This document shows, piece after piece, positions 53,757 through 62,665 of a stretch of DNA of 64,000 nt. This stretch comes from an uncultured Clostridia bacterium (lineage in GTDB: Bacteria > Bacillota > Clostridia > Oscillospirales > Acutalibacteraceae). Position 1 is the first letter of the stretch, and each line of letters starts with the position of its first letter. Made by a program: the position numbers and the translations under genes. The notes below the pieces were generated by a model. It searched no databases. It was not told where the DNA came from and worked only from the letters and a program-made list of their open reading frames with translations. The stretch is taken from positions 1 through 64,000 of the forward strand of contig CALWUY010000071.1 in assembly GCA_944384855.1 (NCBI GenBank). The letters are read 5' to 3'.

Positions 53757-55943
53757 TTATAGATGAAGCACTCTTTCCTTTATTTCCTGCGTTCTTCCCT
53801 GATTCCAGAACTGTGTACCAATATAACCGCAGGTTCTTCTCGCAACATTCATCTTATCCTGATCGGTGTTGCCGCAGTTAGGACATTTCCAAACAAGTTT
53901 TCCGTGTTCATCTTCCTCAATACCGATTTCACCGTCATATCCGCACTCGTGACAGTAATCACTCTTAGTATTAAGTTCTGCGTACATAATGTTGTCATAA
54001 ATGAACTGCATTACAGAAAGCACCGCATCGATATTATTCTGCATATTGGGAACTTCTACATAAGAAATTGCTCCTCCGGGAGACAAAAGCTGGAATTTGG
54101 ACTCCAAAGCCAGCTTGTCGAAAGCATCGATAGGTTCTCCTACATGAACATGATAGCTGTTGGTAATATAATTCTTATCGGTAACTCCCTTAATCACGCC
54201 AAACCGTTTCTGCAGACATTTGGCAAACTTATAGGTAGTGCTCTCAAGCGGAGTTCCGTAAAGCGAATAATCAATGTTTTCAGCTTTCTTCCACTTTGCA
54301 GTATATTCATTAAGCTTTTTCATTATCTCAAGACCGAGCTCTTCTCCTTCAGGCTCGGTAAGCTTTTTGCCGTTCATGCTGTAAACACATTCCCAAAGTC
54401 CCGCATAACCTAAAGACAGCGTGGAATAACCGCCGTGAAGATATTTATCTATAGTTTCGCCCTTTTTGAGCCTTAACAGCGCTCCGTACTGCCAAAGGAT
54501 AGGCGCAGCATCGGAAACAGTACCGGTCAGTCTCTCGTGACGGCTCTGAAGAGCTCTGTGACAAAGCTCCATACGCTCATCGAATATCTTCCAGAATTTA
54601 TCCATATCCTTATCTGCCGAAAGACCTATATCAACAAGGTTTACCGTAACGACACCCTGATTGAATCTGCCGTAATATTTAGGCTTGCCGTTTTCGTCAA
54701 CATAAGGCGTAAGGAAACTGCGGCATCCCATGCAGGTATAGCAGTGACCTTCACCGTTTTTATCTATCTTGTTCTCAAGCATCATTTTCTCGGAAATATA
54801 GTCGGGCACCATGCGCTTGGCAGTACACTTGGCAGCGAGCTGTGTCAGATACCAGTATTTTGTTCCCTCTTTTATATTGTCTTCCTCAAGCACATAAATA
54901 AGCTTTGGGAAAGCCGGAGTTATCCAGACTCCTTTTTCATTTTTAACTCCCTGATACCGCTGCTTGAGTACCTCTTCGATTATCATTGCAAGATCCTGTT
55001 TTTCCTGCTCGTTCTCAGCCTCGTTAAGATACATAAATACCGTTACGAAAGGAGCCTGACCGTTTGTGGTCATAAGGGTTACAACCTGATACTGTATAGT
55101 CTGCACACCCTTGCGCACCTCTTCCCTGAGACGCTTTTCGGCGATCTGCTTTATGCTCTCATCGTTTATTTCCACACCGGCGGACTCAAGTTCGGCTTTA
55201 ACATCATTATACAGCTTTTTGCGGCTTATATCCACAAAAGGAGCAAGATGTGTAAGGCTTATACTCTGTCCTCCGTACTGGCATGAAGCTACCTGCGCTA
55301 TAATCTGAGTCGCTATATTGCAGGCTGTGGAAAACGTATGCGGCTTTTCAATGTACGTGCCGCTGATAACCGTTCCGTTCTGAAGCATATCCTCAAGATT
55401 TACCAGATCGCAGTTATGCATATGCTGCGCGAAATAGTCGGCGTCATGAAAATGGATAATTCCCTGTTCATGAGCCTCTACTATATCGGGAGCCAGAAGA
55501 ATACGTTTAGTAATATCCTTGCTTACCTCACCGGCCATATAGTCGCGCTGAACACTGTTTACCGTAGGATTTTTATTTGAATTTTCCTGTTTTACCTCTT
55601 CGTTGTTGCATTCGATAAGGCTTAAAATCTGTTCGTCCGTGGTGTTGGATTTTCTCACAAGCGCGCGGTTATACCGGTAGGTTATATACCGGCGCGCAAC
55701 ATCAAAGGCGCGCTGATTCATGATTTGGTCTTCTACCATATCCTGTATTTCCTCTACGCTCAGCGAGCGGTTAATGTTGGCTGCCGCGCTTTCCACGTCC
55801 TCCGCTATACGCTTTATCTGCACCTCAGACATACGTGCGCTCGGAACCACGCTTTGATTGGCTTTTGTAACGGCTATAACAATTTTTTCGGGGTTGAATT
55901 CTACCTCTGCACCGCTTCTCTTGATTATTTTCATTTTTTGCAT
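53757..55943 (-). CDS. nrdD: Anaerobic (class III) ribonucleoside-triphosphate reductase
   Basis: Oxygen-sensitive glycyl radical enzyme making dNTPs (728 residues). An N-terminal ATP cone (about 1-95, KIIKRSGAEVEFNPEKI) gives allosteric activity control. The catalytic body includes HDADYFAQHMHNCDLVN and AQVASCQYGGQS. C-terminal zinc Cys pairs are CHEC and CPNC, and the glycyl radical site is RRTCGYIG (Gly about 706). A NrdR-type box lies just after the predicted transcription start. Confidence 0.96.
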   Translation of the reverse strand: MQKMKIIKRSGAEVEFNPEKIVIAVTKANQSVVPSARMSEVQIKRIAEDVESAAANINRSLSVEEIQDMVEDQIMNQRAFDVARRYITYRYNRALVRKSNTTDEQILSLIECNNEEVKQENSNKNPTVNSVQRDYMAGEVSKDITKRILLAPDIVEAHEQGIIHFHDADYFAQHMHNCDLVNLEDMLQNGTVISGTYIEKPHTFSTACNIATQIIAQVASCQYGGQSISLTHLAPFVDISRKKLYNDVKAELESAGVEINDESIKQIAEKRLREEVRKGVQTIQYQVVTLMTTNGQAPFVTVFMYLNEAENEQEKQDLAMIIEEVLKQRYQGVKNEKGVWITPAFPKLIYVLEEDNIKEGTKYWYLTQLAAKCTAKRMVPDYISEKMMLENKIDKNGEGHCYTCMGCRSFLTPYVDENGKPKYYGRFNQGVVTVNLVDIGLSADKDMDKFWKIFDERMELCHRALQSRHERLTGTVSDAAPILWQYGALLRLKKGETIDKYLHGGYSTLSLGYAGLWECVYSMNGKKLTEPEGEELGLEIMKKLNEYTAKWKKAENIDYSLYGTPLESTTYKFAKCLQKRFGVIKGVTDKNYITNSYHVHVGEPIDAFDKLALESKFQLLSPGGAISYVEVPNMQNNIDAVLSVMQFIYDNIMYAELNTKSDYCHECGYDGEIGIEEDEHGKLVWKCPNCGNTDQDKMNVARRTCGYIGTQFWNQGRTQEIKERVLHL

Positions 55944-55975
55944 CCCCTAAATATATGAATTATTCTTTTATGTTT

Positions 55976-55991
55976 ACACCATATATTGTGT
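55976..55991 (-). promoter_or_regulatory. NrdR-type operator of nrdD
   Basis: ACACCATATATTGTGT fits the NrdR box pattern (acaCwAtATaTwGtgt) with a near-perfect dyad. It lies from about +3 to +18 relative to the predicted transcription start, a place where bound NrdR would block RNA polymerase. Only one clear box is seen; tandem boxes are more usual. Confidence 0.75.
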
Positions 55992-56000
55992 CTGAATTAT

Positions 56001-56028
56001 ATTATATCACAACCGTTGAATAAATCAA
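56001..56028 (-). promoter_or_regulatory. Sigma-A promoter of nrdDG-dut
   Basis: TTGATT (56023-56028), 16-base spacer, TATAAT (56001-56006). Confidence 0.6.
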
Positions 56029-56232
56029 GTGCTTTTTTTAATAATGTCGGTTTTTTTATTTTTTTCGGTATTTTCGACATATACTAAACTTAAATTTAAA
56101 TATTTTCAACAAAATTTCAACATTATTTTCCATATATTTACTTAAAATAAGGAAAATAAACTCATATTTTATTTTTATATTCTACTTCGGCAAAATACTC
56201 GTAAAAAAATAAGCAATCCGGCTGTATCCATC
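56029..56232. other. AT-rich gene-free stretch
   Basis: About 200 bases between the nrdD promoter and the pqqD-like terminator. It is strongly AT-rich with T and A runs and stops in all frames. A loose TGTCG/CGACA pair (about 56045-56079) is visible. I see no gene or clear RNA structure. Confidence 0.5.
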
Positions 56233-56268
56233 AAAAAACCGAACTGTAAAAACACAGTCCGGTTTTTT
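56233..56268 (-). terminator. Terminator after the PqqD-like gene
   Basis: AAAAAACCGAACTGT pairs with ACAGTCCGGTTTTTT (14 of 15 positions) around a 6-base loop, ending on the minus strand in six T. Confidence 0.88.
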
Positions 56269-56295
56269 AATTGCCGTGATATTCTCAAACGGCCG

Positions 56296-56562
56296 TCAGG
56301 CAATCAGATTATTTTTTTTGAGCTCTGAAATGAAATCGGTTATCGTGTCGCGTGCCTCTTCTTCAGTAGCCTCCGGATGCTTTGCCAGCATTTTTTCGAT
56401 CACCTGTTCAATGGTAACATCTTCTTTTAAAATTTCAAAAATTTCAGCGCCGATATCATTCATTTTTATAAACCCATTGAATTCGCTCATTCCTTCATTT
56501 ACAGCAACGGCAACCAACTGTCCCGCCACTTCATTAATAATAAAATCATATTTCAGTTTCAA
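56296..56562 (-). CDS. Stand-alone PqqD-like protein
   Basis: An 88-residue protein starting MKLKYDFIINEVAGQLVAV (TTG start six bases after GAGGGTG), with FNGFIKMNDIGAEIFEIL and a helical C-terminal half ending SELKKNNLIA. This is the PqqD/RiPP-recognition-element pattern: small winged helix with the xNxxGxxIxxxL motif. Such domains bind leader peptides for radical SAM or other modifying enzymes. Here it stands alone between its own promoter and terminator, with no peptide-modifying enzyme or obvious precursor nearby, so the function is open. Confidence 0.8.
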   Translation of the reverse strand: MKLKYDFIINEVAGQLVAVAVNEGMSEFNGFIKMNDIGAEIFEILKEDVTIEQVIEKMLAKHPEATEEEARDTITDFISELKKNNLIA

Positions 56563-56608
56563 TCCCAACACCCTCGCCTCATGATAAATATATACCTCTT
56601 TTGAAAGT

Positions 56609-56637
56609 ATTATATCAAATATTTTACATAAAATCAA
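56609..56637 (-). promoter_or_regulatory. Sigma-A promoter of the PqqD-like gene
   Basis: TTGATT (56632-56637), 17-base spacer, TATAAT (56609-56614). It supports separate transcription from the GH13 gene upstream. Confidence 0.65.
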
Positions 56638-56693
56638 GATGATATTAAGGACAAACCGACTATTCAATTAAAAGTTTTTTCAAAACCGGTTTT

Positions 56694-58565
56694 CTATTTT
56701 TTATTATTATTCAAAATCACGCTGAAACTTAACGGACCTAAAGTGAGTTTTGATTTATCAGGACTCACGCCCAAATCCGCAGTTTTTGTATTTGAAAACT
56801 CATAAGGCAGGTCTATCTGCGAAACACAGTCACCGCAGTTAACCGCGATAAACGCGGCAGCGCTGTCCTTTTTCCTGATATAGGCAATAACACTGCCTCC
56901 TGAAGCAAACGGAATGAAGTCTCCCGAACAAAACGCTTTGGAACCCCTGCGTATTTTGCCTAATTTTCTGTAAAATTCAAGAATTTCGGCATCTTCCTTT
57001 CCCCACGGATAAAAAGCTCTGCAAAACGGATCACCAAAGCCCTGCATACCTGCTTCATCTCCGTAGAAAACCGAAGGGACACCCGGCAGTGTATATTGAA
57101 TTACCGCCGCCGATTTCAAAAGAATTACCGCCCTTTTATACTGCTCCTCACTTAAAACGAAACTTGCCTGTTTTTCTCTGTCACCGCCGAAAGTTTCGTC
57201 TGTTCCAAGCCTTGTGAGTATACGTGCGGTATCATGGGTGCCTATATGATTCATAAGCAGTTTTACCGCCTGAGGCGGATAATTCTCGGTAATATCAAGC
57301 ACGCAGTTCATAAGCGCCCTGCTGTCAGCTCCCTTTACGAAGTCAATTATTGCGTTCGAAAAAGGATAGTTCATCACCGAATCAAGCTGTCTGCCGCGCA
57401 AAAACTTTCTGCGGCAGCCATAGCTGATTTTATTTGTAGCGTCTTCCCATACCTCACCTAAAAGAAAATTGTCTTGTCCCTCATTTTTCACGGCAAGACG
57501 TATTTTATATAAGAATTCATCCGGCAGTTCATCGGCGACATCAAGTCTCCAGCCTTTGACTCCCATTTTAAGCCAATACCGCAGTATCCCGTTTTCCCCT
57601 GTAATAAAAGAGGAAAATGACAAATCATTTTCGTTTGTTTCCGGCAAAGTTTCAATCCCCCACCATGACGAATACTTATTTGGATACTCCGTAAACTTAT
57701 ACCAGCTGAAATAAGGAGAACTTTTTGACTGATATGCTCCCTGTGATTCATACCTTGAGTACTTGTTAAAGTAAACACTGTCATCTCCTGTATGAGAGAA
57801 GACTCCGTCAAGTATAATATATATACCTTTTTCTTGCGCTTTTTTAACAAGGGAACGCAAATCATCTTCATTGCCCAAAAGACTGTCAATCTTAGTATAA
57901 TCGGCAGTATTGTAGCGATGGTTTGAATGGGCTTCAAACACAGGATTCAGATATATGCAGTTTACTCCCAGTGAAGCTATATAGTCGAGCTTTTCTTCTA
58001 TACCTTTTAAATCCCCGCCGTAATAGTCGTTTCCCATGCGCAGCTTCCGGTCAGGTGAAAATCTGTATTCAGGCTGTTTTGTCATATCTCCGCATATATA
58101 TCTGTCCTGCGGCACACCTTCTTTTACTTTTTCGGATTTAAAAAATCTGTCGGGGAAAATCTGATAGATTATTCCTCCGTCAAGCCAGTCCGGCGTACTG
58201 AAATTACTGCTGTAAACCGTCTGCTGCCACCAGTTGCGGTCATACGAGACTATTCCTAAAGAAGTATCTGTTTTGGAAACAAAAAACTCTCCGTAATCGC
58301 TGGTATACCTGAAGCTGTACCAATATAGCCCCTCGTTAAGATTTATCTCACACTGATAACATCTGTAAGCTTCGATCTGTCCGGAATACTGCATAGTTAT
58401 TTCTCTGACAGTATCCGTCCCGTCAAGTTTCAACGAAAGATATGCATTCCATACCTTTGCATCATTATGCAGCAAAAGCCTTAGCCGAAGAGTTTCCCCC
58501 TCGGCTAAGGCTCCTATCTTATCTCTGTACAAACGGTTTCTTGAATCAAAGGGATAATACTGCAT
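56694..58565 (-). CDS. GH13 alpha-glucan hydrolase (neopullulanase/cyclomaltodextrinase-like)
   Basis: A 623-residue enzyme with an N-terminal beta-sandwich (about 1-120), then the GH13 barrel starting IIYQIFPDRFF. Conserved regions: DGVFSHTG (I), GWRLDVADE with the nucleophile Asp (II), LLGEVWE with the acid Glu (III), and MNHIGTHDTAR with the stabilising Asp (IV), followed by a C-terminal beta domain. No signal peptide is present, so it is cytoplasmic and probably trims glycogen or maltodextrins. It begins 3 bases after glgP, in one operon. Confidence 0.9.
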   Translation of the reverse strand: MQYYPFDSRNRLYRDKIGALAEGETLRLRLLLHNDAKVWNAYLSLKLDGTDTVREITMQYSGQIEAYRCYQCEINLNEGLYWYSFRYTSDYGEFFVSKTDTSLGIVSYDRNWWQQTVYSSNFSTPDWLDGGIIYQIFPDRFFKSEKVKEGVPQDRYICGDMTKQPEYRFSPDRKLRMGNDYYGGDLKGIEEKLDYIASLGVNCIYLNPVFEAHSNHRYNTADYTKIDSLLGNEDDLRSLVKKAQEKGIYIILDGVFSHTGDDSVYFNKYSRYESQGAYQSKSSPYFSWYKFTEYPNKYSSWWGIETLPETNENDLSFSSFITGENGILRYWLKMGVKGWRLDVADELPDEFLYKIRLAVKNEGQDNFLLGEVWEDATNKISYGCRRKFLRGRQLDSVMNYPFSNAIIDFVKGADSRALMNCVLDITENYPPQAVKLLMNHIGTHDTARILTRLGTDETFGGDREKQASFVLSEEQYKRAVILLKSAAVIQYTLPGVPSVFYGDEAGMQGFGDPFCRAFYPWGKEDAEILEFYRKLGKIRRGSKAFCSGDFIPFASGGSVIAYIRKKDSAAAFIAVNCGDCVSQIDLPYEFSNTKTADLGVSPDKSKLTLGPLSFSVILNNNKK

Positions 58566-58568
58566 AAA

Positions 58569-60971
58569 TTACTCCACCGGTTTTATATGCCAGATATTAT
58601 CGGCGTACTCCTTAATCGCGCGGTCGGCGGCGAAAATACCGGATTTCGCGATGTTGGTAAGTGACATTCTGTTCCACTTTTCCTTATCCGCGTAAAGCGC
58701 TCTTGCCTTTTTCTGAGCGTTGCAGTAATCCGCATAATCCGCAAGCGCCATATATCTGTCATTATTTTTAAGCGTGCTGTAAATATTATCAAACGGCTGA
58801 CCGGCCAGTCCCTTGCCCATAAAATCGAGCGCGGCGCGGAGCTCGGCATTATTGTTGTAATACTGAACAGGTGAATAGCCGTGCTTTTGCAGTGACAGCA
58901 CTTCGGGAGTCTGCATTCCGAAAATAATGATATTATCGTCTCCCACCGCCTGATGTATCTCAACATTCGCACCGTCTTCAGTACCTAAGGTAACTGCGCC
59001 GTTCATCATAAGCTTCATATTTCCGGTACCGCTGGCCTCGGTGGACGCGAGGGAAATCTGCTCGCTTATATCGGCAGAAGGAATCATAAGTTCAGCCAGA
59101 CTGACCTTGTAATCCTCCAGAAACAGTACCTTAAGCTTATCGTTTACAGATCGGTCATTGTCAATCACGCAGGACAGTTTGTATATCATCTGAATAATTT
59201 CCTTGGCAAACAGATATCCTGCGGCAGCCTTTGCGCCGAAAATGTAGGTTTTAGGAATAAACTCCGCGTTAGGATTATTTTTCAGATACAAATACTCACT
59301 TATGATATTAAGAGCGTTAAGATGCTGACGCTTATATTCGTGAAGTCTCTTTACCTGCATGTCAAATATTGAATCCGGATTTAAAGTTATGCCGATCTTA
59401 TCTTTCACATAATCTGCAAACCGCACCTTATTGGAACGCTTTATCTCCGCCAAGCGTGATAAAACTTCCTTGTTATCTTTAAACTTAATAAGTTTTTCCA
59501 GTTCAGACGCGTCATTTATAAATCCGTTTCCTATAATCTCGGTCAGATACTGAGAAAGTTCAGGATTAGCCTGACAGAGCCATCGCCTGTGAGCGATACC
59601 GTTAGTAACCCCGGTAAATTTTTCGGGTGTCATTGCAGCATAATCCCTGAAAAGCTCATCGACAAGTATTTTACTGTGCAGCTTTGAAACTCCGTTTACC
59701 GTATGACAGGCAGCTACACAGAGATTTGCCATGCGTATTACACCGTTGCTTATTATTGCGGTGCGCTCGGCAAGTGTAAAATCGCCGGTTTTCGCGATTA
59801 CCTCTTCTCTGTAACGGCGGTCTATTTCCTTTATTATCTGATAGATCCTGGGGATACGCTGTCTTATAAGATTTTCCTGCCAGCATTCAAGGGCTTCCGC
59901 CATTATGGTGTGATTGGTGTAAGCGACTGTTCCCTTTACCAATTCCCAGGCTTTTTCCCATCCGTATCCGCACTCATCCAGCAAAAATCTCATAAGCTCA
60001 GGTATACAGAGAGTGGGATGTGTATCGTTTATATGAATAGCCACCTTTTCAGGCAGATTCTCAAGGGTATTATATTGATTAAGATGCCGCTTGAGTATAT
60101 CCTGAACTGAAGCCGATACAAGAAAATACTGCTGTCTGAGCCTCAGAGACTTTCCTTCAGGATGATTATCTTCCGGATACAGCACCTTAGAAATGGTTTC
60201 TGCAGTCGCGCGGGTTTCCATAGCTCTCACATAATCGCCCTGGTTAAAAGCCGACATATCAAAATCCTGACACTCGGCGCTCCACAAACGCAGAGCGTTT
60301 ACGGTTTTGCCGTCATGCCCCGCAACCATAAGGTCATACGGCACAGCACGTACCGTCTGATAACCTGTATGCTCAATATGGTGATAGCTGCCGTCCCACC
60401 ATTCGTTGATTTTACCGTCAAAATTAACGTTGACAGCGCTCTCCGGTTTTTCCTCAAGCCATACCGCCCCTCCCGGAAGCCAGAAATCCGGCATTTCGGT
60501 CTGCCATCCGTCAACCAGCTTCTGACGGAAAATTCCCAGTTCATAGCGGATACAGTAGCCCATTGCCGAATATCCGCCGGAAGAAAGAGAATCAAGGAAA
60601 CAGGCGGCAAGCCTTCCCAAACCGCCGTTGCCCAAACCCGCGTCCGGCTCAAAATCATAAAGCTTATCAAGTTTCACCTTGAATTTACTCAGCGCGCCGC
60701 TCATTGCGTCGGTAAGCTCAAGATTAAACAGATTATTTTTCAGAGAACGTCCCATCAGAAATTCCATACTCATATAATAAACTGTTTTTACTTCCTGTTC
60801 GGACGCAGCCTTTTTAAACTCAGCTCTGCGCTCATTCATTATTTCAAGAAGCACCAGAACACACGCTTTATAAAAAAGCTCATCCGAAGCCAATTCAGGC
60901 GTAACCCCGAAATTATGTGATAATTTTTTTTCAATCATTGAAGCCAAAACGGCGCTTGTATATTTTTTCAT
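58569..60971 (-). CDS. glgP: Glycogen/maltodextrin phosphorylase
   Basis: PLP enzyme releasing glucose-1-phosphate from alpha-1,4 glucans (800 residues). N-terminal VYYMSMEFLMGRSLKNNL, mid KVAIHINDTHPTL, and the PLP-lysine region EASGTGNMKLMMNGA followed by LGTEDGANVEI. ATG at 60971 lies eight bases after GAGGAG. With the GH13 enzyme downstream it forms a cytoplasmic alpha-glucan breakdown pair. Confidence 0.96.
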   Translation of the reverse strand: MKKYTSAVLASMIEKKLSHNFGVTPELASDELFYKACVLVLLEIMNERRAEFKKAASEQEVKTVYYMSMEFLMGRSLKNNLFNLELTDAMSGALSKFKVKLDKLYDFEPDAGLGNGGLGRLAACFLDSLSSGGYSAMGYCIRYELGIFRQKLVDGWQTEMPDFWLPGGAVWLEEKPESAVNVNFDGKINEWWDGSYHHIEHTGYQTVRAVPYDLMVAGHDGKTVNALRLWSAECQDFDMSAFNQGDYVRAMETRATAETISKVLYPEDNHPEGKSLRLRQQYFLVSASVQDILKRHLNQYNTLENLPEKVAIHINDTHPTLCIPELMRFLLDECGYGWEKAWELVKGTVAYTNHTIMAEALECWQENLIRQRIPRIYQIIKEIDRRYREEVIAKTGDFTLAERTAIISNGVIRMANLCVAACHTVNGVSKLHSKILVDELFRDYAAMTPEKFTGVTNGIAHRRWLCQANPELSQYLTEIIGNGFINDASELEKLIKFKDNKEVLSRLAEIKRSNKVRFADYVKDKIGITLNPDSIFDMQVKRLHEYKRQHLNALNIISEYLYLKNNPNAEFIPKTYIFGAKAAAGYLFAKEIIQMIYKLSCVIDNDRSVNDKLKVLFLEDYKVSLAELMIPSADISEQISLASTEASGTGNMKLMMNGAVTLGTEDGANVEIHQAVGDDNIIIFGMQTPEVLSLQKHGYSPVQYYNNNAELRAALDFMGKGLAGQPFDNIYSTLKNNDRYMALADYADYCNAQKKARALYADKEKWNRMSLTNIAKSGIFAADRAIKEYADNIWHIKPVE

Positions 60972-61025
60972 CACTGAAACTCCTCAAAATGCAATATAAA
61001 ATCATAATAATATTATTTACTTACT

Positions 61026-61054
61026 ATAATACAATATTCTTTAATTTTTTTCAA
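61026..61054 (-). promoter_or_regulatory. Likely sigma-A promoter of glgP
   Basis: TTGAAA (61049-61054), 17-base spacer, TATTAT (61026-61031), about 55 bases before the ATG. Confidence 0.55.
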
Positions 61055-61298
61055 GTGCTATATATTAATATCTGTATACTTAAAACTTATTATTTTTGTA
61101 TATATTAAATAATTTTTTTAAATAATACTAAGCTATCAAAAATTTTTTTAGTAAATTGATACAATTTTAGCTGTTTTTTCTTACTAAGTAATACTCTTCC
61201 TATGAACTTAAAATCCGGACGTTACGCTATTAATCCGTTATAATAAGGCAAAAAAAGGCAATATTAATAATGATTATAATTTCTTACAGGAGAATATC
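61055..61298. other. AT-rich region between divergent glgP and ypeB
   Basis: No gene. CTTACTA (61180-61186) resembles a sigma-G -10 box and would suit the forespore gene ypeB, but the -35 match is poor. A short direct repeat AAGGCAA lies at about 61247-61262. The ribosome site of ypeB (ACAGGAG) is at the right end. Confidence 0.35.
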
Positions 61299-62624
61299 AT
61301 GAAGAAAAAAAATATAATTAGAATTATTTCATTTTTAGGAGCGGTAACAGTGGTATCCGCCGGATTTTTGATTAAATCGGAGCAAAAAAATATGCGTTAC
61401 AAATTAGCGCTTGAAAATGTTTATTCCAAAAATTTAGATGATTTCAGCACAGCAATCAATAATATTTCATCCACACTTAATAAAGCCCGTTTTGTCACTA
61501 CCCCCAAGCAGCTGAGCAGTATGTCGGCAAAACTTCTGGCGGAAGCCGAACTTTCGAAATCCGCGCTTTCACAGCTGCCCCAGTCAAAAGAGCTCACTTC
61601 TCTAAACCGGTTCCTGTCGCAGGTAGGAAATTATGCCATGTCAGTAACAAAAAATCTGATTTCAGGTGAAAGTCTTAACGCCGATCATGTAACCAACATT
61701 GAAAAGCTGAGCGAAGCTGCGAATAAAATATCCCAGCTTGTATCCGAATCACAAATCACATATAATAATGCTGATTACTGGGCAAAAGAACTTGAAAACA
61801 AAGTAAATCAAATAACTGACGAAACTACCCTTGCCGATTCTCTCAGCGAATTGGAAGACGAAATATCGGACATGCCGTCTTTGATATATGACGGTCCTTA
61901 TTCAGATCATATACTGGAAAAGGAACCGTCCATGATAAAAAACGCCGCTGAGGTAAGCGAGAGCGAGGCATTAAAAACTGCGGCCAGAATTGCGGTATGC
62001 GATGAATCCGAGCTTAAATCAGACGGATTTATTGACGGAAGTATACCGTCATACCGGTTTTCAAGCGATACCGTAACGGTAACCGTCAGTAAAAACGGCG
62101 GATACGGAGTAAATATGCGCAAACAGACTGAAAGCGGGAATACCGAACTTACGTACGATCAGGCCAGGGAAAAAGCGAAAAGATATTTGTCACTAATTGA
62201 TATGAACGGATTCAGAGAGACCTATTATTTCGCGAGCGAGGGCGTATGTACGATAAATTTTGCCTATATTGACGGCGAAACCATTTGCTATACGGATCTG
62301 GTAAAAGTGGGAGTGGCAATGGACAGCGGAGATATAGTATTTTACGAAGCGAGCGGATATCTTTCCAACCACAAGACGCGTGCGTTCAAATCTCCTGGCC
62401 ACACCGCAGAGGAAGCGCAAAAATCAGTCAGCAGCAGTCTTACGGTAAAAAGCACGGCGCTTGCGCTCATCCCGACACAAGGCGGAGACGAAGTAAGATG
62501 TTACGAGTTTTCCTGTATATCATCAGACAAACAGGAAATATTAATTTATATAAATACTGAAACACTCGAAGAAGAAGACATACTCATACTTCTTAAGACA
62601 GACGGCGGAACATTGGTAAAATAA
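61299..62624 (+). CDS. ypeB: Spore germination protein YpeB
   Basis: A 441-residue protein with an N-terminal membrane helix (about 7-24), a long helical part (about 30-190), the family-typical MPSLIYDGPYSDHI, then repeated PepSY-like domains (about 230-435). In Bacillus, YpeB is made in the forespore and stabilises the cortex-lytic enzyme SleB, with which it forms an operon. No sleB is next to it here. ATG follows ACAGGAG. Confidence 0.9.
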   Translation: MKKKNIIRIISFLGAVTVVSAGFLIKSEQKNMRYKLALENVYSKNLDDFSTAINNISSTLNKARFVTTPKQLSSMSAKLLAEAELSKSALSQLPQSKELTSLNRFLSQVGNYAMSVTKNLISGESLNADHVTNIEKLSEAANKISQLVSESQITYNNADYWAKELENKVNQITDETTLADSLSELEDEISDMPSLIYDGPYSDHILEKEPSMIKNAAEVSESEALKTAARIAVCDESELKSDGFIDGSIPSYRFSSDTVTVTVSKNGGYGVNMRKQTESGNTELTYDQAREKAKRYLSLIDMNGFRETYYFASEGVCTINFAYIDGETICYTDLVKVGVAMDSGDIVFYEASGYLSNHKTRAFKSPGHTAEEAQKSVSSSLTVKSTALALIPTQGGDEVRCYEFSCISSDKQEILIYINTETLEEEDILILLKTDGGTLVK

Positions 62625-62630
62625 ACGTCA

Positions 62631-62659
62631 GCCCCTGAATGAATTATTCATTCAGGGGC
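62631..62659. terminator. Bidirectional hairpin between ypeB and amidohydrolase gene
   Basis: A perfect 13-bp inverted repeat GCCCCTGAATGAA / TTCATTCAGGGGC with a 3-base loop. Neither side has a long T tract (GTGATTTTA on +, TGACGTTTATTTT on -), but the convergent position fits a shared terminator. Confidence 0.75.
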
Positions 62660-62665
62660 GTGATT

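Noticed and set aside
54537-55286. Long antisense frame (249 residues) opposite nrdD
   Set aside because: Shadow of a strongly conserved gene; composition rich in Phe, Leu, His and Ile as expected from the reverse complement of coding DNA.
57488-57937. Long overlapping frame inside the GH13 gene (149 residues)
   Set aside because: It lies in an alternative frame of a well-supported gene, with no recognisable domain or ribosome site.
60162-60920. Long antisense frame (252 residues) opposite glgP
   Set aside because: Same reason: mirror of conserved coding sequence, no start signals or family match.
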